A stretch of DNA of 26,421 bases from Actinomycetes bacterium (GTDB lineage Bacteria; Actinomycetota; CADDZG01; JAHWKV01), in the NCBI GenBank assembly GCA_029263035.1, contig JAJCYF010000136.1, forward strand, positions 1-26,421, read 5' to 3'. Below are positions 16,832 through 23,313 of the stretch, piece by piece. The notes below the pieces were generated by a model that worked only from the letters and a program-made list of their open reading frames with translations, ran no database searches and was not told where the DNA came from. The stretch's first letter is position 1, and the number at the start of each line of letters is the position of its first letter. Made by a program: the position numbers and the translations under genes.

Positions 16832-17179
16832 CTACGAAGCCGCTGCCGTGCCTGCGGACGAGTCCATGTGCAGCCGTGCCCACTCGGTAAGCTCGGCTAG
16901 AGCAGGCCTCAGCGCCTGACCCCGGGGAGTGAGCAGGTAGATGGTGGCCACTGGGGGCCCTTCGACTATCTGGCGCTCCACCAGCCCGGCGTCCCTCAAC
17001 TCGGCCAGCCGCGAGGACAGCATGCCGTCGGTGATCGAGGGCATGGAGCGAGCAAGCTCGGCGAAGCGGCGTGGGCCTTCCAGCAGCACCCCGATGATCA
17101 TGCCGGTCCAGCGCTTGCCCAGAAGGGAAAAGACCTGAGTCAGTGCGTGGTCGCAGATTTGTGTTCGCTCGGCGTCCAT
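16832..17179 (-). CDS. HxlR family transcriptional regulator
   Basis: HxlR proteins are small winged-helix dimers, many of which sense electrophiles or oxidants through a cysteine. The 115-residue protein is the usual length. It contains the typical start CDHALTQVFSLLGKRWTGMIIG, the recognition part RFAELARSMPSITDGMLSSRL, and the wing ERQIVEGPPVATIYLLTPRG. Cys9 lies near the N-terminus, at the place of the sensing cysteine in YodB/HypR-type members. It is divergent from the VOC-DsbA operon with a 98-bp AT-rich region between, its probable operator. Confidence 0.92.
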   Translation of the reverse strand: MDAERTQICDHALTQVFSLLGKRWTGMIIGVLLEGPRRFAELARSMPSITDGMLSSRLAELRDAGLVERQIVEGPPVATIYLLTPRGQALRPALAELTEWARLHMDSSAGTAAAS

Positions 17180-17277
17180 TGCTAAATCTTAAGGGATAAA
17201 TTCACTAGGAATAACATAGGGGCTTGTAGCGTTATAGTGATAGACATACTTTTGACGACAATGGAAAAGGAACTACC
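17180..17277. promoter_or_regulatory. AT-rich divergent operator/promoter between hxlR-type gene and VOC gene
   Basis: This region is clearly more AT-rich than its surroundings. TCACTA (17202-17207) and TAGTGA (17235-17240) form an inverted repeat with centres about 33 bases apart, a candidate HxlR site. TATAGT (17233-17238) overlaps the right half and could be a -10 box. AAGGA lies before the VOC ATG. Confidence 0.5.
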
Positions 17278-18207
17278 ATGACCCAGATTGCTCCCTCCGC
17301 CGAGTCGCGCCCGTCAATCGCGGCAGCTACCGGTGTCGGCGCCGTCCACCTGGCGGTGACCGACCGGGACCGTGCGTTGACCTTCTACCGCAACGTCCTC
17401 GGCCTGGAGCTGATGGACGACGGGGCTCTCCCGAGACTGGGGACCGCCGGCCGTGAGCTGGTCGTGCTCCATCCGGGCGCCCGGGAGCCGGTCGAGCAGG
17501 GCGTCACCGGGCTCTACCACCTGGCGATAGTCGTCCCCGACCGCCTCGCGTTCGCCCGGTTCGTTAAACGCATGGTGGAGATCCGCTACCCCAACTCCCC
17601 CACCGACCACACCATGACCAAGGCGGACTACCTGTGGGATCCGGACGGCAACGGCATCGAGGTCTACGCGGAGACCCCGGAGGACGGCACCTGGTTCATG
17701 AACGATGACGAGTTCGCCGCCCGGGACTCGGCCGGCCGGCTGCGTTCCGGCCGCGACCCCATCAACCTCAGGGAATTGTTCTCCGTGCTGGAGCCCGACG
17801 ATGACGTCTTCGGTCCCCTTCCCCCGGGCAGCAAGATGGGTCACGTCCACCTGCATGTGCGGGACGTCGATGAGGCGGTTGAGTTCTACAGCGGCCTCAT
17901 CGGCTTCGATCTGATGGGGATGTCCCGACGGATCGGGGTGGGGTTCGTCTCCGCCGGCGGCTATCACCACCACCTCGGCCTGAACATCTGGGCCGGGCGC
18001 GGGGCCTCACCCGCCGCTCCCGACGTCGCCGGGCTCAGGCGATTCACCATCGAGCTGCCCGCCGCCGGCGACCTCGATGAGGTCGTACGCTGGCTGGGCA
18101 AGGCCGGGATTGCGATGGCCGACTCCGGCGAGGGCGGCGTGGTGGTCACGGATGCTTCGGGCAATCCCGCGCTGCTCACCACTGCCAACGAAGGAGGACG
18201 AGTATGA
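17278..18207 (+). CDS. Two-domain VOC family protein, catechol-2,3-dioxygenase-like
   Basis: VOC proteins use a metal held by a His-His-Glu set to cleave or rearrange small molecules; two-domain members related to CatE open catechol rings. The 309-residue protein has one VOC domain at about 18-135 (AVHLAVTDRDRALTFYRNVL; His24, His81, and Glu128 in DPDGNGIEVYAE) and a second at about 185-300 (GHVHLHVRDVDEAVEFYSGL; His189, YHHHLGLNIW). The N-terminal domain shows all three candidate ligands. The start is the ATG with AAGGA upstream. It overlaps the dsbA-like gene by four bases (ATGA) and is divergent from HxlR, a layout that fits detoxification of quinones or other electrophiles. The substrate is unknown. 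Confidence 0.88.
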   Translation: MTQIAPSAESRPSIAAATGVGAVHLAVTDRDRALTFYRNVLGLELMDDGALPRLGTAGRELVVLHPGAREPVEQGVTGLYHLAIVVPDRLAFARFVKRMVEIRYPNSPTDHTMTKADYLWDPDGNGIEVYAETPEDGTWFMNDDEFAARDSAGRLRSGRDPINLRELFSVLEPDDDVFGPLPPGSKMGHVHLHVRDVDEAVEFYSGLIGFDLMGMSRRIGVGFVSAGGYHHHLGLNIWAGRGASPAAPDVAGLRRFTIELPAAGDLDEVVRWLGKAGIAMADSGEGGVVVTDASGNPALLTTANEGGRV

Positions 18208-18839
18208 AAATCGATGTCTGGTCCGATGTGATCTGCCCCTGGTGCGGGCTGGGCAAGCACCGGCTCGAGGAGGCGCTGGACCGGCTGCCGGACGGTGAGC
18301 AGGCCGAGGTGGTCTACCACTCGTTCCAGCTGGACCCCAATGCCCCGGAGAAGCCCCAGCGGGTGCAGGAGTTGCTGAAGGCCAAGTACGGCCTGGACCA
18401 GGCCGCCTTCGAAACCAGCACCGGCCGGATCGAGGCCATGGCCGAGGCCGAGGGCCTGACGCCCTACCACGTGGGCGACAACCTGTCGGGCAACACCGCC
18501 CTGGCCCACCAGCTTCTGGCCATGGCGACCAAGGAGGGCCTGGCCGAGAAAGCGTGGGACCGCCTCTACAAAGCCCACTTCGGCGAACGCCGCTCAATTT
18601 TCGAGATCGACTCACTCGTGGAGTTGGGATCGGAGATCGGACTGGAGGCCGAGCGGGTCCGGGAAGCCCTGGTCACCGGGCGCTACGCCACCCAGGTCCA
18701 GCTCGCCGGCATGGAGGCCCGCCGCATCGGCGCCACCGGAGTGCCGTTCTTTGTCATCGACGGCAAGTACGCGGTGTCCGGCGCCCAGCCCGCCGAGGTG
18801 CTGGTATCGGTGTTCGAGCAGGTAAAAGCCGCCGGCTAA
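18204..18839 (+). CDS. DsbA family oxidoreductase, FrnE-like
   Basis: The 211-residue protein begins KIDVWSDVICPWCGLGKHRL, with the redox motif Cys11-Pro-Trp-Cys14 of the FrnE/2-hydroxychromene isomerase-like branch of DsbA proteins. The long helical insertion follows, and the cis-proline loop is TGVPFFVID at about 183. There is no signal peptide, so it works in the cytoplasm, as FrnE does in disulfide exchange under oxidative stress. ATGA overlap with the VOC gene indicates translational coupling, and both are probably under HxlR control. An isomerase role in aromatic breakdown together with the dioxygenase is an alternative. Confidence 0.9.
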   Translation: MKIDVWSDVICPWCGLGKHRLEEALDRLPDGEQAEVVYHSFQLDPNAPEKPQRVQELLKAKYGLDQAAFETSTGRIEAMAEAEGLTPYHVGDNLSGNTALAHQLLAMATKEGLAEKAWDRLYKAHFGERRSIFEIDSLVELGSEIGLEAERVREALVTGRYATQVQLAGMEARRIGATGVPFFVIDGKYAVSGAQPAEVLVSVFEQVKAAG

Positions 18840-19774
18840 GGGTTTGACCGGTCATCTGCGACCGGGTAGTCGGCGATCACCCGGCCAAGCTGGTCGTAGG
18901 CCACCACCCGGACCGGCGGTGCGCTGGGGCGGATGAAGACCACCCCAAGGCCGCCGGAAGCGGTTCCGGCGGCCGTCCGGCCGTTCTCGAACTGCATCAC
19001 AAATCCGGTAGCCTCTCGCGGCAGCCCCACCCGGCACCAGTCGTAGAAGTCATCGGCGCAGTGCGGCTCCCCGAGCACATAGCTCGAGCCCGCTATCGAG
19101 TCGTCCTCCAGCCGCCATCCGGTGCGCCACCAGGAGTGGTCCGGCTGAAACCACCAGGCCCGGAACCGGGGACTCTCCCCCGCTACGGTGGTCTCAACGA
19201 GGGCCACCGCCTCCTCTCCCCGGTCGAAAACCATCAGCACCCTGCTGGTTCCCGTCAGCGATGACCGGTTGGAGGCGGCAAGCTTTTTCGCAACCGCCCC
19301 GTCCAGGGTCCGCTCGACCGGCCACTGCTGCGCGGGCAGGCTGAGACCGAGCGCTACGAGGGTGATCAGAACACCCGCGGCCACCGCTGCCCGAAATCCG
19401 CGGGTCCACTCATAGGGCAGCAGGGTGCCTGCCCAGGGCCGGTAGGGCAGCCCCACCACCCGATAGATCACGCCGGCCGCCACCATGATGTTGAACAGCG
19501 GAATCAACAGCAGCCACCAGGCGTTGCGGCGGTGGCCAATAGCCGGTCCGAGTTTCCGAATCAGAACCGCTACTGGAAGCAGAAAGCAGGCATCCGCCAG
19601 ATTGGCGAACAGGGGACCGAAGCCGGTGGCCGCCCACTGCCGGGCGACGGTCCACATGATCAGGTAGCCGGCAACCGCCAGACCGCCCAGAATACGGCGG
19701 CGTACCGGGGGCGGTTCCTCCGGGGGCAAACGCGCGCCTGCCAAACCTTCGATCACTCTGGGTGGCGCGCTCAT
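18836..19774 (-). CDS. Membrane protein with four N-terminal helices and an extracytoplasmic domain
   Basis: From ATG 19774 the product has 312 residues. Hydrophobic helices lie at about 28-46, 55-73, 85-105 and 127-146; the remaining 165 residues form a soluble domain containing WWFQPDHSWWRTGWRLEDD and two cysteines (in EPHCADDFYDWC). The N-terminal part (WLLLIPLFNIMVAAGVIYRV) resembles the DUF4328-type membrane domain, but I hold that loosely. The frame extends to 20320, but that part covers the MerR gene and is rejected. CACTAT lies six bases before the ATG, so the start may be leaderless. Its stop overlaps the dsbA-like stop on the other strand. Function is unknown. Confidence 0.65.
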   Translation of the reverse strand: MSAPPRVIEGLAGARLPPEEPPPVRRRILGGLAVAGYLIMWTVARQWAATGFGPLFANLADACFLLPVAVLIRKLGPAIGHRRNAWWLLLIPLFNIMVAAGVIYRVVGLPYRPWAGTLLPYEWTRGFRAAVAAGVLITLVALGLSLPAQQWPVERTLDGAVAKKLAASNRSSLTGTSRVLMVFDRGEEAVALVETTVAGESPRFRAWWFQPDHSWWRTGWRLEDDSIAGSSYVLGEPHCADDFYDWCRVGLPREATGFVMQFENGRTAAGTASGGLGVVFIRPSAPPVRVVAYDQLGRVIADYPVADDRSNP

Positions 19775-19830
19775 CGCAATATAGTGATCCCCGATTCGGC
19801 CCCGGTCAATATGTTGTTCGGCCGGCGTTC

Positions 19831-20655
19831 CTACCGGGCGAGCTGATCCAGGTAACCCACCACCCGGTTGGTGACGATCGTTGCGGTCCGCAGGTCGTCG
19901 CTGTTGCGGATCGGCTGCGACTCCAGGTGAGCGGTGATGACGGCCGCCAGGTCGGGCGCTGTGCGGTCTACCAACTTCACGCATGCCCGGGACGCATGCC
20001 GCACCAGCTTGGGTTCCACCGTCCAGATTGCCTCGAACCGGCGGGGGCCACCCGGCATCTCCGGTCTCTCCCAACCCGCCAGGCAGGCGGTGAAGGTCGG
20101 CGAGTCGCATACCACCGCCCACTCCCGGCGCAGCACCGAGCCGGCATCCAGAACCAGTTCCACGGGTTTGACGCGCTGCCGGGATCGGGGGAAGCCGGCG
20201 AACACCACGGCATGGTCCCCGGTCCTCGCCAGTTCCCGCCAGCGGTGGGCGGCGGCGCGGAAATGACGCTCCCTCTGAAAGGCGCCAAAGATTACGTGGC
20301 GGTCGCCGTGGGCGTAGCACTCATCTTCAATGGCCCGGCTGATGGCGAGCATGGAGCCTACCCCCATCACCTGGACGGGCAGTTCCCCGGCGGCCCTGCG
20401 GATGGCGGCAAAGATCGACGGCTCTGCAGCGCCCGTCGATGCCCGAGCCCGCTCGATCGCAGCCTCCAGGGACAGACCGCTGCGCCTTTCCCGGATGACG
20501 CCGCCGATGGCCTCCACCGACCCCTCGTTGTAGCGCCGGTGCCCCCCGGGCAGACGCTGGGGGGTGGGAAACCCGTAGCGAGCCTCCCAGGCTCGGAGCG
20601 TGGGTATCGTGATGCCGGTGCGCTCGGCGACCTCACTGATTGAAAGACTGCTCAA
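19831..20655 (-). CDS. MerR family regulator with C-terminal DICT sensory domain
   Basis: The protein has an N-terminal MerR helix-turn-helix (SISEVAERTGITIPTLRAWE, residues 5-24, with RLPGGHRRY) and a C-terminal part (about 85-210) that looks like a DICT domain, a sensor found with MerR domains and diguanylate cyclases; motifs include VQVMGVGSMLAISRAIEDE and HVIFGAFQRERHF. I chose the TTG at 20655, which has AGAGGGG seven bases upstream and puts the DNA-binding domain at the start; the frame runs back to 20745 but would overlap the divergent gene. The 274-residue protein is divergent from the SRPBCC gene, whose promoter it probably controls. The DICT ligand is unknown. Confidence 0.85.
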   Translation of the reverse strand: MSSLSISEVAERTGITIPTLRAWEARYGFPTPQRLPGGHRRYNEGSVEAIGGVIRERRSGLSLEAAIERARASTGAAEPSIFAAIRRAAGELPVQVMGVGSMLAISRAIEDECYAHGDRHVIFGAFQRERHFRAAAHRWRELARTGDHAVVFAGFPRSRQRVKPVELVLDAGSVLRREWAVVCDSPTFTACLAGWERPEMPGGPRRFEAIWTVEPKLVRHASRACVKLVDRTAPDLAAVITAHLESQPIRNSDDLRTATIVTNRVVGYLDQLAR

Positions 20656-20692
20656 CTCCGGGCCCCTCTCCCTGTAACTAAGTCGTATGTAG

Positions 20693-20702
20693 AGGTTAAC
20701 CT
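20693..20702. promoter_or_regulatory. Perfect palindrome AGGTTAACCT in the MerR/SRPBCC intergenic region
   Basis: A 10-bp perfect palindrome lies in the 55-bp gap between the two divergent starts. It overlaps TAACCT (20697-20702), a possible -10 box that ends eight bases before the SRPBCC ATG. It is a candidate operator for the adjacent MerR protein. Confidence 0.4.
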
Positions 20703-20710
20703 GGATATCG

Positions 20711-21247
20711 ATGAGAGATTCGGATACCCTGCACATCGAACGCACCCCCGGTGGCGACTACCGGCTGACCACATCCATCGTGGTGGACCGCGACATCGAT
20801 GAGGTCTTCGAGTTCTTCTCCGATCCGCACAACCTGAAGGAGATCACCCCGGGCTGGCTGAGCCTGCGGGTACGGTCGGGCGACCGGATCGAGATGGCTG
20901 CGGGGACCAGGATCCGGTACCGATTCCGGGTACGGGGAGTTCCGGCCATCTGGCACAGCGAGATCACAGCATGGGATCCCCCCTTCCGGTTCGTCGACGA
21001 GCAAAGGCTGGGACCATTTCGAAGATGGGCTCACGAACACACCTTCGAAGCGACCGAAGGAGGCACCCGGGCCGGCGACAACGTCACGTACGCAGTCCCG
21101 GGCGGGAGTCTGATCCACCGGCTGTTCGTCGAAAGGGACCTGAAAAGGCTGTTCGCCCACCGGCACCGGCAACTGAAGGAGATCCTTGAAAACCCGGCGA
21201 TAGCCCCAGGGACCGCCCGCCGCAGAGCCGACCGGGGCCGGCCGTAG
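20711..21247 (+). CDS. SRPBCC family ligand-binding protein
   Basis: SRPBCC proteins form a helix-grip fold with a deep hydrophobic pocket. The 178-residue protein has the branch-typical features VDRDIDEVFEFFSDPHNLKE, ITPGWLSLRV and AAGTRIRYRFRVRGVPAIWHSEITAW, then FRRWAHEHTFE and a C-terminal helix. From memory, relatives with the SDPHNLKEITPGWL pattern sit next to photolyase or MerR/LitR-type regulators in light-induced clusters; no photolyase is present here. The last 15 residues are Arg/Pro-rich, and the stop TAG is supplied by the first unit of the tandem repeat at 21232. No strong ribosome binding site is visible. The ligand is unknown. Confidence 0.85.
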   Translation: MRDSDTLHIERTPGGDYRLTTSIVVDRDIDEVFEFFSDPHNLKEITPGWLSLRVRSGDRIEMAAGTRIRYRFRVRGVPAIWHSEITAWDPPFRFVDEQRLGPFRRWAHEHTFEATEGGTRAGDNVTYAVPGGSLIHRLFVERDLKRLFAHRHRQLKEILENPAIAPGTARRRADRGRP

Positions 21248-21339
21248 AACGAGCCCGGGGGCGCCGTAGAGCCGCCCGGGGGCGCCGTAGAGCCGCCCGG
21301 GGCCGGCCGTAGAGCCGCCCGGGGCCGCCGTAAGGCCGC
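21232..21339. repeat. GC-rich tandem repeat, five copies of 21-23 bp
   Basis: The units lie at 21232-21254, 21255-21275, 21276-21296, 21297-21318 and 21319-21339. Each starts with CCGGGG and contains CCGTAG (CCGTAA in the last). Units 2 and 3 are identical. The array begins inside the end of the SRPBCC gene, provides its stop codon in unit 1, and fills the gap to the converging lipoprotein gene. Confidence 0.9.
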
Positions 21340-21350
21340 CGAGCTACCGC

Positions 21351-21821
21351 TTAATCGTCGTCGTCATCATCGCCATTGGCGTTGCCGTTGCCTTTGCCCT
21401 TCTCGGCCCCTCTACCGTTCTCGCCCTTCTCACCCTTTTCTCCCTGAGCGCCATCGTTGCCCCGAATGGAGCCCCCGGCGTTCGACCCACCTGCCGGTGC
21501 GGGTGCCGGCGCAGGGGCCGGCGCCACCGCGGGCGGCGGCGGCACGATCAGGCCCAGATTCGCCTGCACCTGCAGGGCTGCGGTCAAGATCGTCTGAGTT
21601 TCCGCCTCGGTGAGCACGCCGTCGGTGCGCAGCTGGGCAACATTCGTCCTCAGGCTGGTCAGCCGCTGTACTGCGGTGGCGGCATCCTGGGCCTCGGCGG
21701 CGTCCCGGATGGCGACCACCTGATTCTGCAGCCGCTCGTACGCCTCCCCCTTGGCGTCCTGGCCGCAGGCAACCAGGCACATCAGCGCGGTGAGGCACAC
21801 GATTATCCGTCGCAGAGTCAT
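21351..21821 (-). CDS. Lipoprotein with helical sensor-like domain and collagen-like acidic tail
   Basis: The 156-residue product is a lipoprotein: hydrophobic start, lipobox LVAC, Cys19. Residues 25-90 are two or three helices (NQVVAIRDAAEAQDAATAVQ, LRTDGVLTEAETQTILTAAL), like the small helical domains found after the membrane helix of actinobacterial Ser/Thr kinases. A PAPAPAPAPA spacer follows, then a Gly-rich, collagen-like stretch (GAQGEKGEKGENGRG) and a run of six Asp at the C-terminus. The ATG overlaps the kinase stop (ATGA), so both are made together. It may be the kinase's extracellular sensor or an anchor substrate; this is inference from gene order and fold pattern. Confidence 0.8.
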   Translation of the reverse strand: MTLRRIIVCLTALMCLVACGQDAKGEAYERLQNQVVAIRDAAEAQDAATAVQRLTSLRTNVAQLRTDGVLTEAETQTILTAALQVQANLGLIVPPPPAVAPAPAPAPAPAGGSNAGGSIRGNDGAQGEKGEKGENGRGAEKGKGNGNANGDDDDDD

Positions 21822-23035
21822 GGCTGCACGGCCTCCTCCAGCTGCTGAAGGGCACCCTCCAGCCCGGCCGGAACGTCGCCGTCCGTTGGCGCCGGAGTGG
21901 CTGCGGGGGTGGGAGCCACCGCGGGCACGTCGGACGAGAAGCTCCTCGCCAGCACCAAGGTCACAAGGAGCAGGGCGGCGGCAACTGCTATCCCCATTTT
22001 GTGGCGCACGCTGAGCCTGTGCCAGGGGGGGACACGTTTGCGCTGCGCGGCCGGGCGGTCGACAAGTGTGGGGTTGGTGGGGGCGGCCTCATCCGGCGTC
22101 TGCATTACGCGCGTGGGGTCGGCAATCGCCTGGACCGCCGTGGCGTCGCCGGTTGGCGGAAGAACGGCGGGCCCGGCGAGGGCCTCCTCCATCTCGGCCG
22201 CAGAACCGTACCGGATCGCCGGGTCCCTGGCCATTGCCCGCTCGACGACGGCAGCGAAATGCACGTCGACATCCGGCCTCACGGTGGCCAGCGCCGGCAC
22301 CGGCTCGTCCTGGATCGCCCGGATCAACCCAAGGGGCGTATCGGCTTCAAACGGTTTGCGGCCGGCAAGAAACTCGTAGAGCATCACCCCGACCGAGTAG
22401 ACATCTGTGGCCGGGCTGGCCGGCCGGCCCTCAATCCGCTCGGGTGCCAGGTAGGCCGGGGTGCCGAGCATCATTCCTGCCTGGGTGAGATCCATGCCCT
22501 CGGCCATCTTGGCGACCCCGAAGTCCCCGACCTTGACCGAGCCGTCCTCGCACAACAGCACGTTGCCGGGCTTGAGGTCCCGGTGGAGCACACCCTGCCC
22601 GTGGGAGGCCTTGAGCGCCGAGACGATCTCCATGCACACCCGACGAGCCCGTTGTTCGGTTGCCGGGCCGCCGGACGCCTCGTCGGCCAGGGTGCGGCCG
22701 GACAACAGCTCCATGACGATGAACGGGTTGCCCTCATGCTCGCCGCTGTCGAAGACTCCTACGACGTTGGCGTGCGTCAGCCGCCCGGCGGCCCGCGCCT
22801 CGGCCTCGAATCGATCCCGCAGGTCGTCCTGGGAGGCCATGTCCTTACGCAGGAATTTAAGAGCCACAGGCCGGTCGAGCCGGGTGTCGCGTGCGGCGTA
22901 GACCTCGCCCATGCCTCCGGAGCCCACGAGCTCTCCCAGCTCGTAGCGGTCGGCAATAAGTTCGGGCGCCGGGCTCAACTGTTTCCCATCCTCGGTTGCG
23001 GCGCTCGACGGGACGTCGGCAACGGGGCTCCCCAT
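21818..23035 (-). CDS. Transmembrane Ser/Thr protein kinase, PknB type
   Basis: The 405-residue protein has a complete Hanks-type kinase domain (about 30-290): Gly loop GSGGMGEV (38-45), Lys60, HRDLKPGN (151-158), DFG (171-173), and PAYLAPER (193-200). An activation loop with Thr192 lies between. A juxtamembrane region rich in Thr/Pro (300-330) may be autophosphorylated. A single membrane helix lies at about 347-363, leaving only about 42 residues outside, Pro-rich and ending GLEGALQQLEEAVQP; PASTA domains are absent. It would sense envelope signals poorly on its own, which makes the overlapping lipoprotein gene interesting. The ATG start has no strong ribosome binding site. Confidence 0.93.
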   Translation of the reverse strand: MGSPVADVPSSAATEDGKQLSPAPELIADRYELGELVGSGGMGEVYAARDTRLDRPVALKFLRKDMASQDDLRDRFEAEARAAGRLTHANVVGVFDSGEHEGNPFIVMELLSGRTLADEASGGPATEQRARRVCMEIVSALKASHGQGVLHRDLKPGNVLLCEDGSVKVGDFGVAKMAEGMDLTQAGMMLGTPAYLAPERIEGRPASPATDVYSVGVMLYEFLAGRKPFEADTPLGLIRAIQDEPVPALATVRPDVDVHFAAVVERAMARDPAIRYGSAAEMEEALAGPAVLPPTGDATAVQAIADPTRVMQTPDEAAPTNPTLVDRPAAQRKRVPPWHRLSVRHKMGIAVAAALLLVTLVLARSFSSDVPAVAPTPAATPAPTDGDVPAGLEGALQQLEEAVQP

Positions 23036-23095
23036 CTCACATCATGCTTTACGGCACCTAGGGCCAATAAAAATGCCTGCGGCCAATATAGATGC

Positions 23096-23122
23096 TTAAC
23101 AGGTTCCCGAACCTGCCGATAA
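23096..23122 (+). promoter_or_regulatory. Orphan sigma-28 (FliA/WhiG)-type promoter
   Basis: TTAA (23096-23099), exactly 15 bases, then GCCGATAA (23115-23122), a perfect match to the -10 consensus. The spacer is almost entirely a perfect inverted repeat, CAGGTTC-CC-GAACCTG (23100-23115). No gene in this direction follows. Confidence 0.6.
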
Positions 23123-23283
23123 GTATTCCGTCTCGAACCGGGGGGGTTCGAAACTTCAGGGGTAAAGACCACAGGGGGGTTCACCAGCACAACAGCTCTG
23201 GCCGAAAGCCTGGGGGGGCAAATCGGCCGCAACACCAAATAAGGACCGGATCGCATCTGCTACAGCTACACGGCAGGTGCGAT
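23123..23283 (+). ncRNA. Candidate structured non-coding RNA with four hairpins
   Basis: Four helices can be drawn. H1: 23133-23139 with 23145-23151, 7 bp, loop GGGGG. H2: GGT 23161-23163 with ACC 23183-23185, internal AAA, then GACC 23167-23170 with GGTT 23178-23181, loop ACAGGGG. H3: GGCCGA 23200-23205 with TCGGCC 23223-23228, internal AA/AAA, then GCC/GGC, loop TGGGGG. H4: 23250-23260 with 23273-23283, 11 bp with one G-U pair and a 12-base loop. The G-U in H4 is an A-C mismatch if read on the other strand, favouring plus-strand transcription. H4 could instead be the terminator of the ABC exporter gene, whose stop lies 31 bases away. No known RNA family was recognised. Confidence 0.35.
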
Positions 23284-23313
23284 TCCCAATTCCGGGCCCT
23301 TTCGTCCGCCTCC

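Larger units (their letters stand above)
23036..23313. other. 278-bp gap without a protein-coding gene
   Basis: Between the kinase start and the ABC exporter stop, both on the minus strand, no ORF is supported. On the minus strand the left part holds the kinase promoter, with TATATT at about 23084-23089 reversed. On the plus strand a sigma-28-type promoter at 23096-23122 points into 23123-23283, which can fold into several hairpins. No ATG follows that promoter before 23313. Confidence 0.6.

Noticed and set aside
19775..20320. Upstream extension of the membrane protein gene to 20320
   Set aside because: It would overlap the MerR-DICT gene on the same strand in another frame and gives Arg/Gly-rich nonsense before the first plausible ATG.
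21232..21339. CRISPR array
   Set aside because: The units are contiguous without unique spacers, and no cas gene is nearby.
23133..23160. tRNA gene suggested by GGTTCGAAA, like a T-loop
   Set aside because: No acceptor, D or anticodon arms can be placed around it; it is one side of the H1 hairpin.
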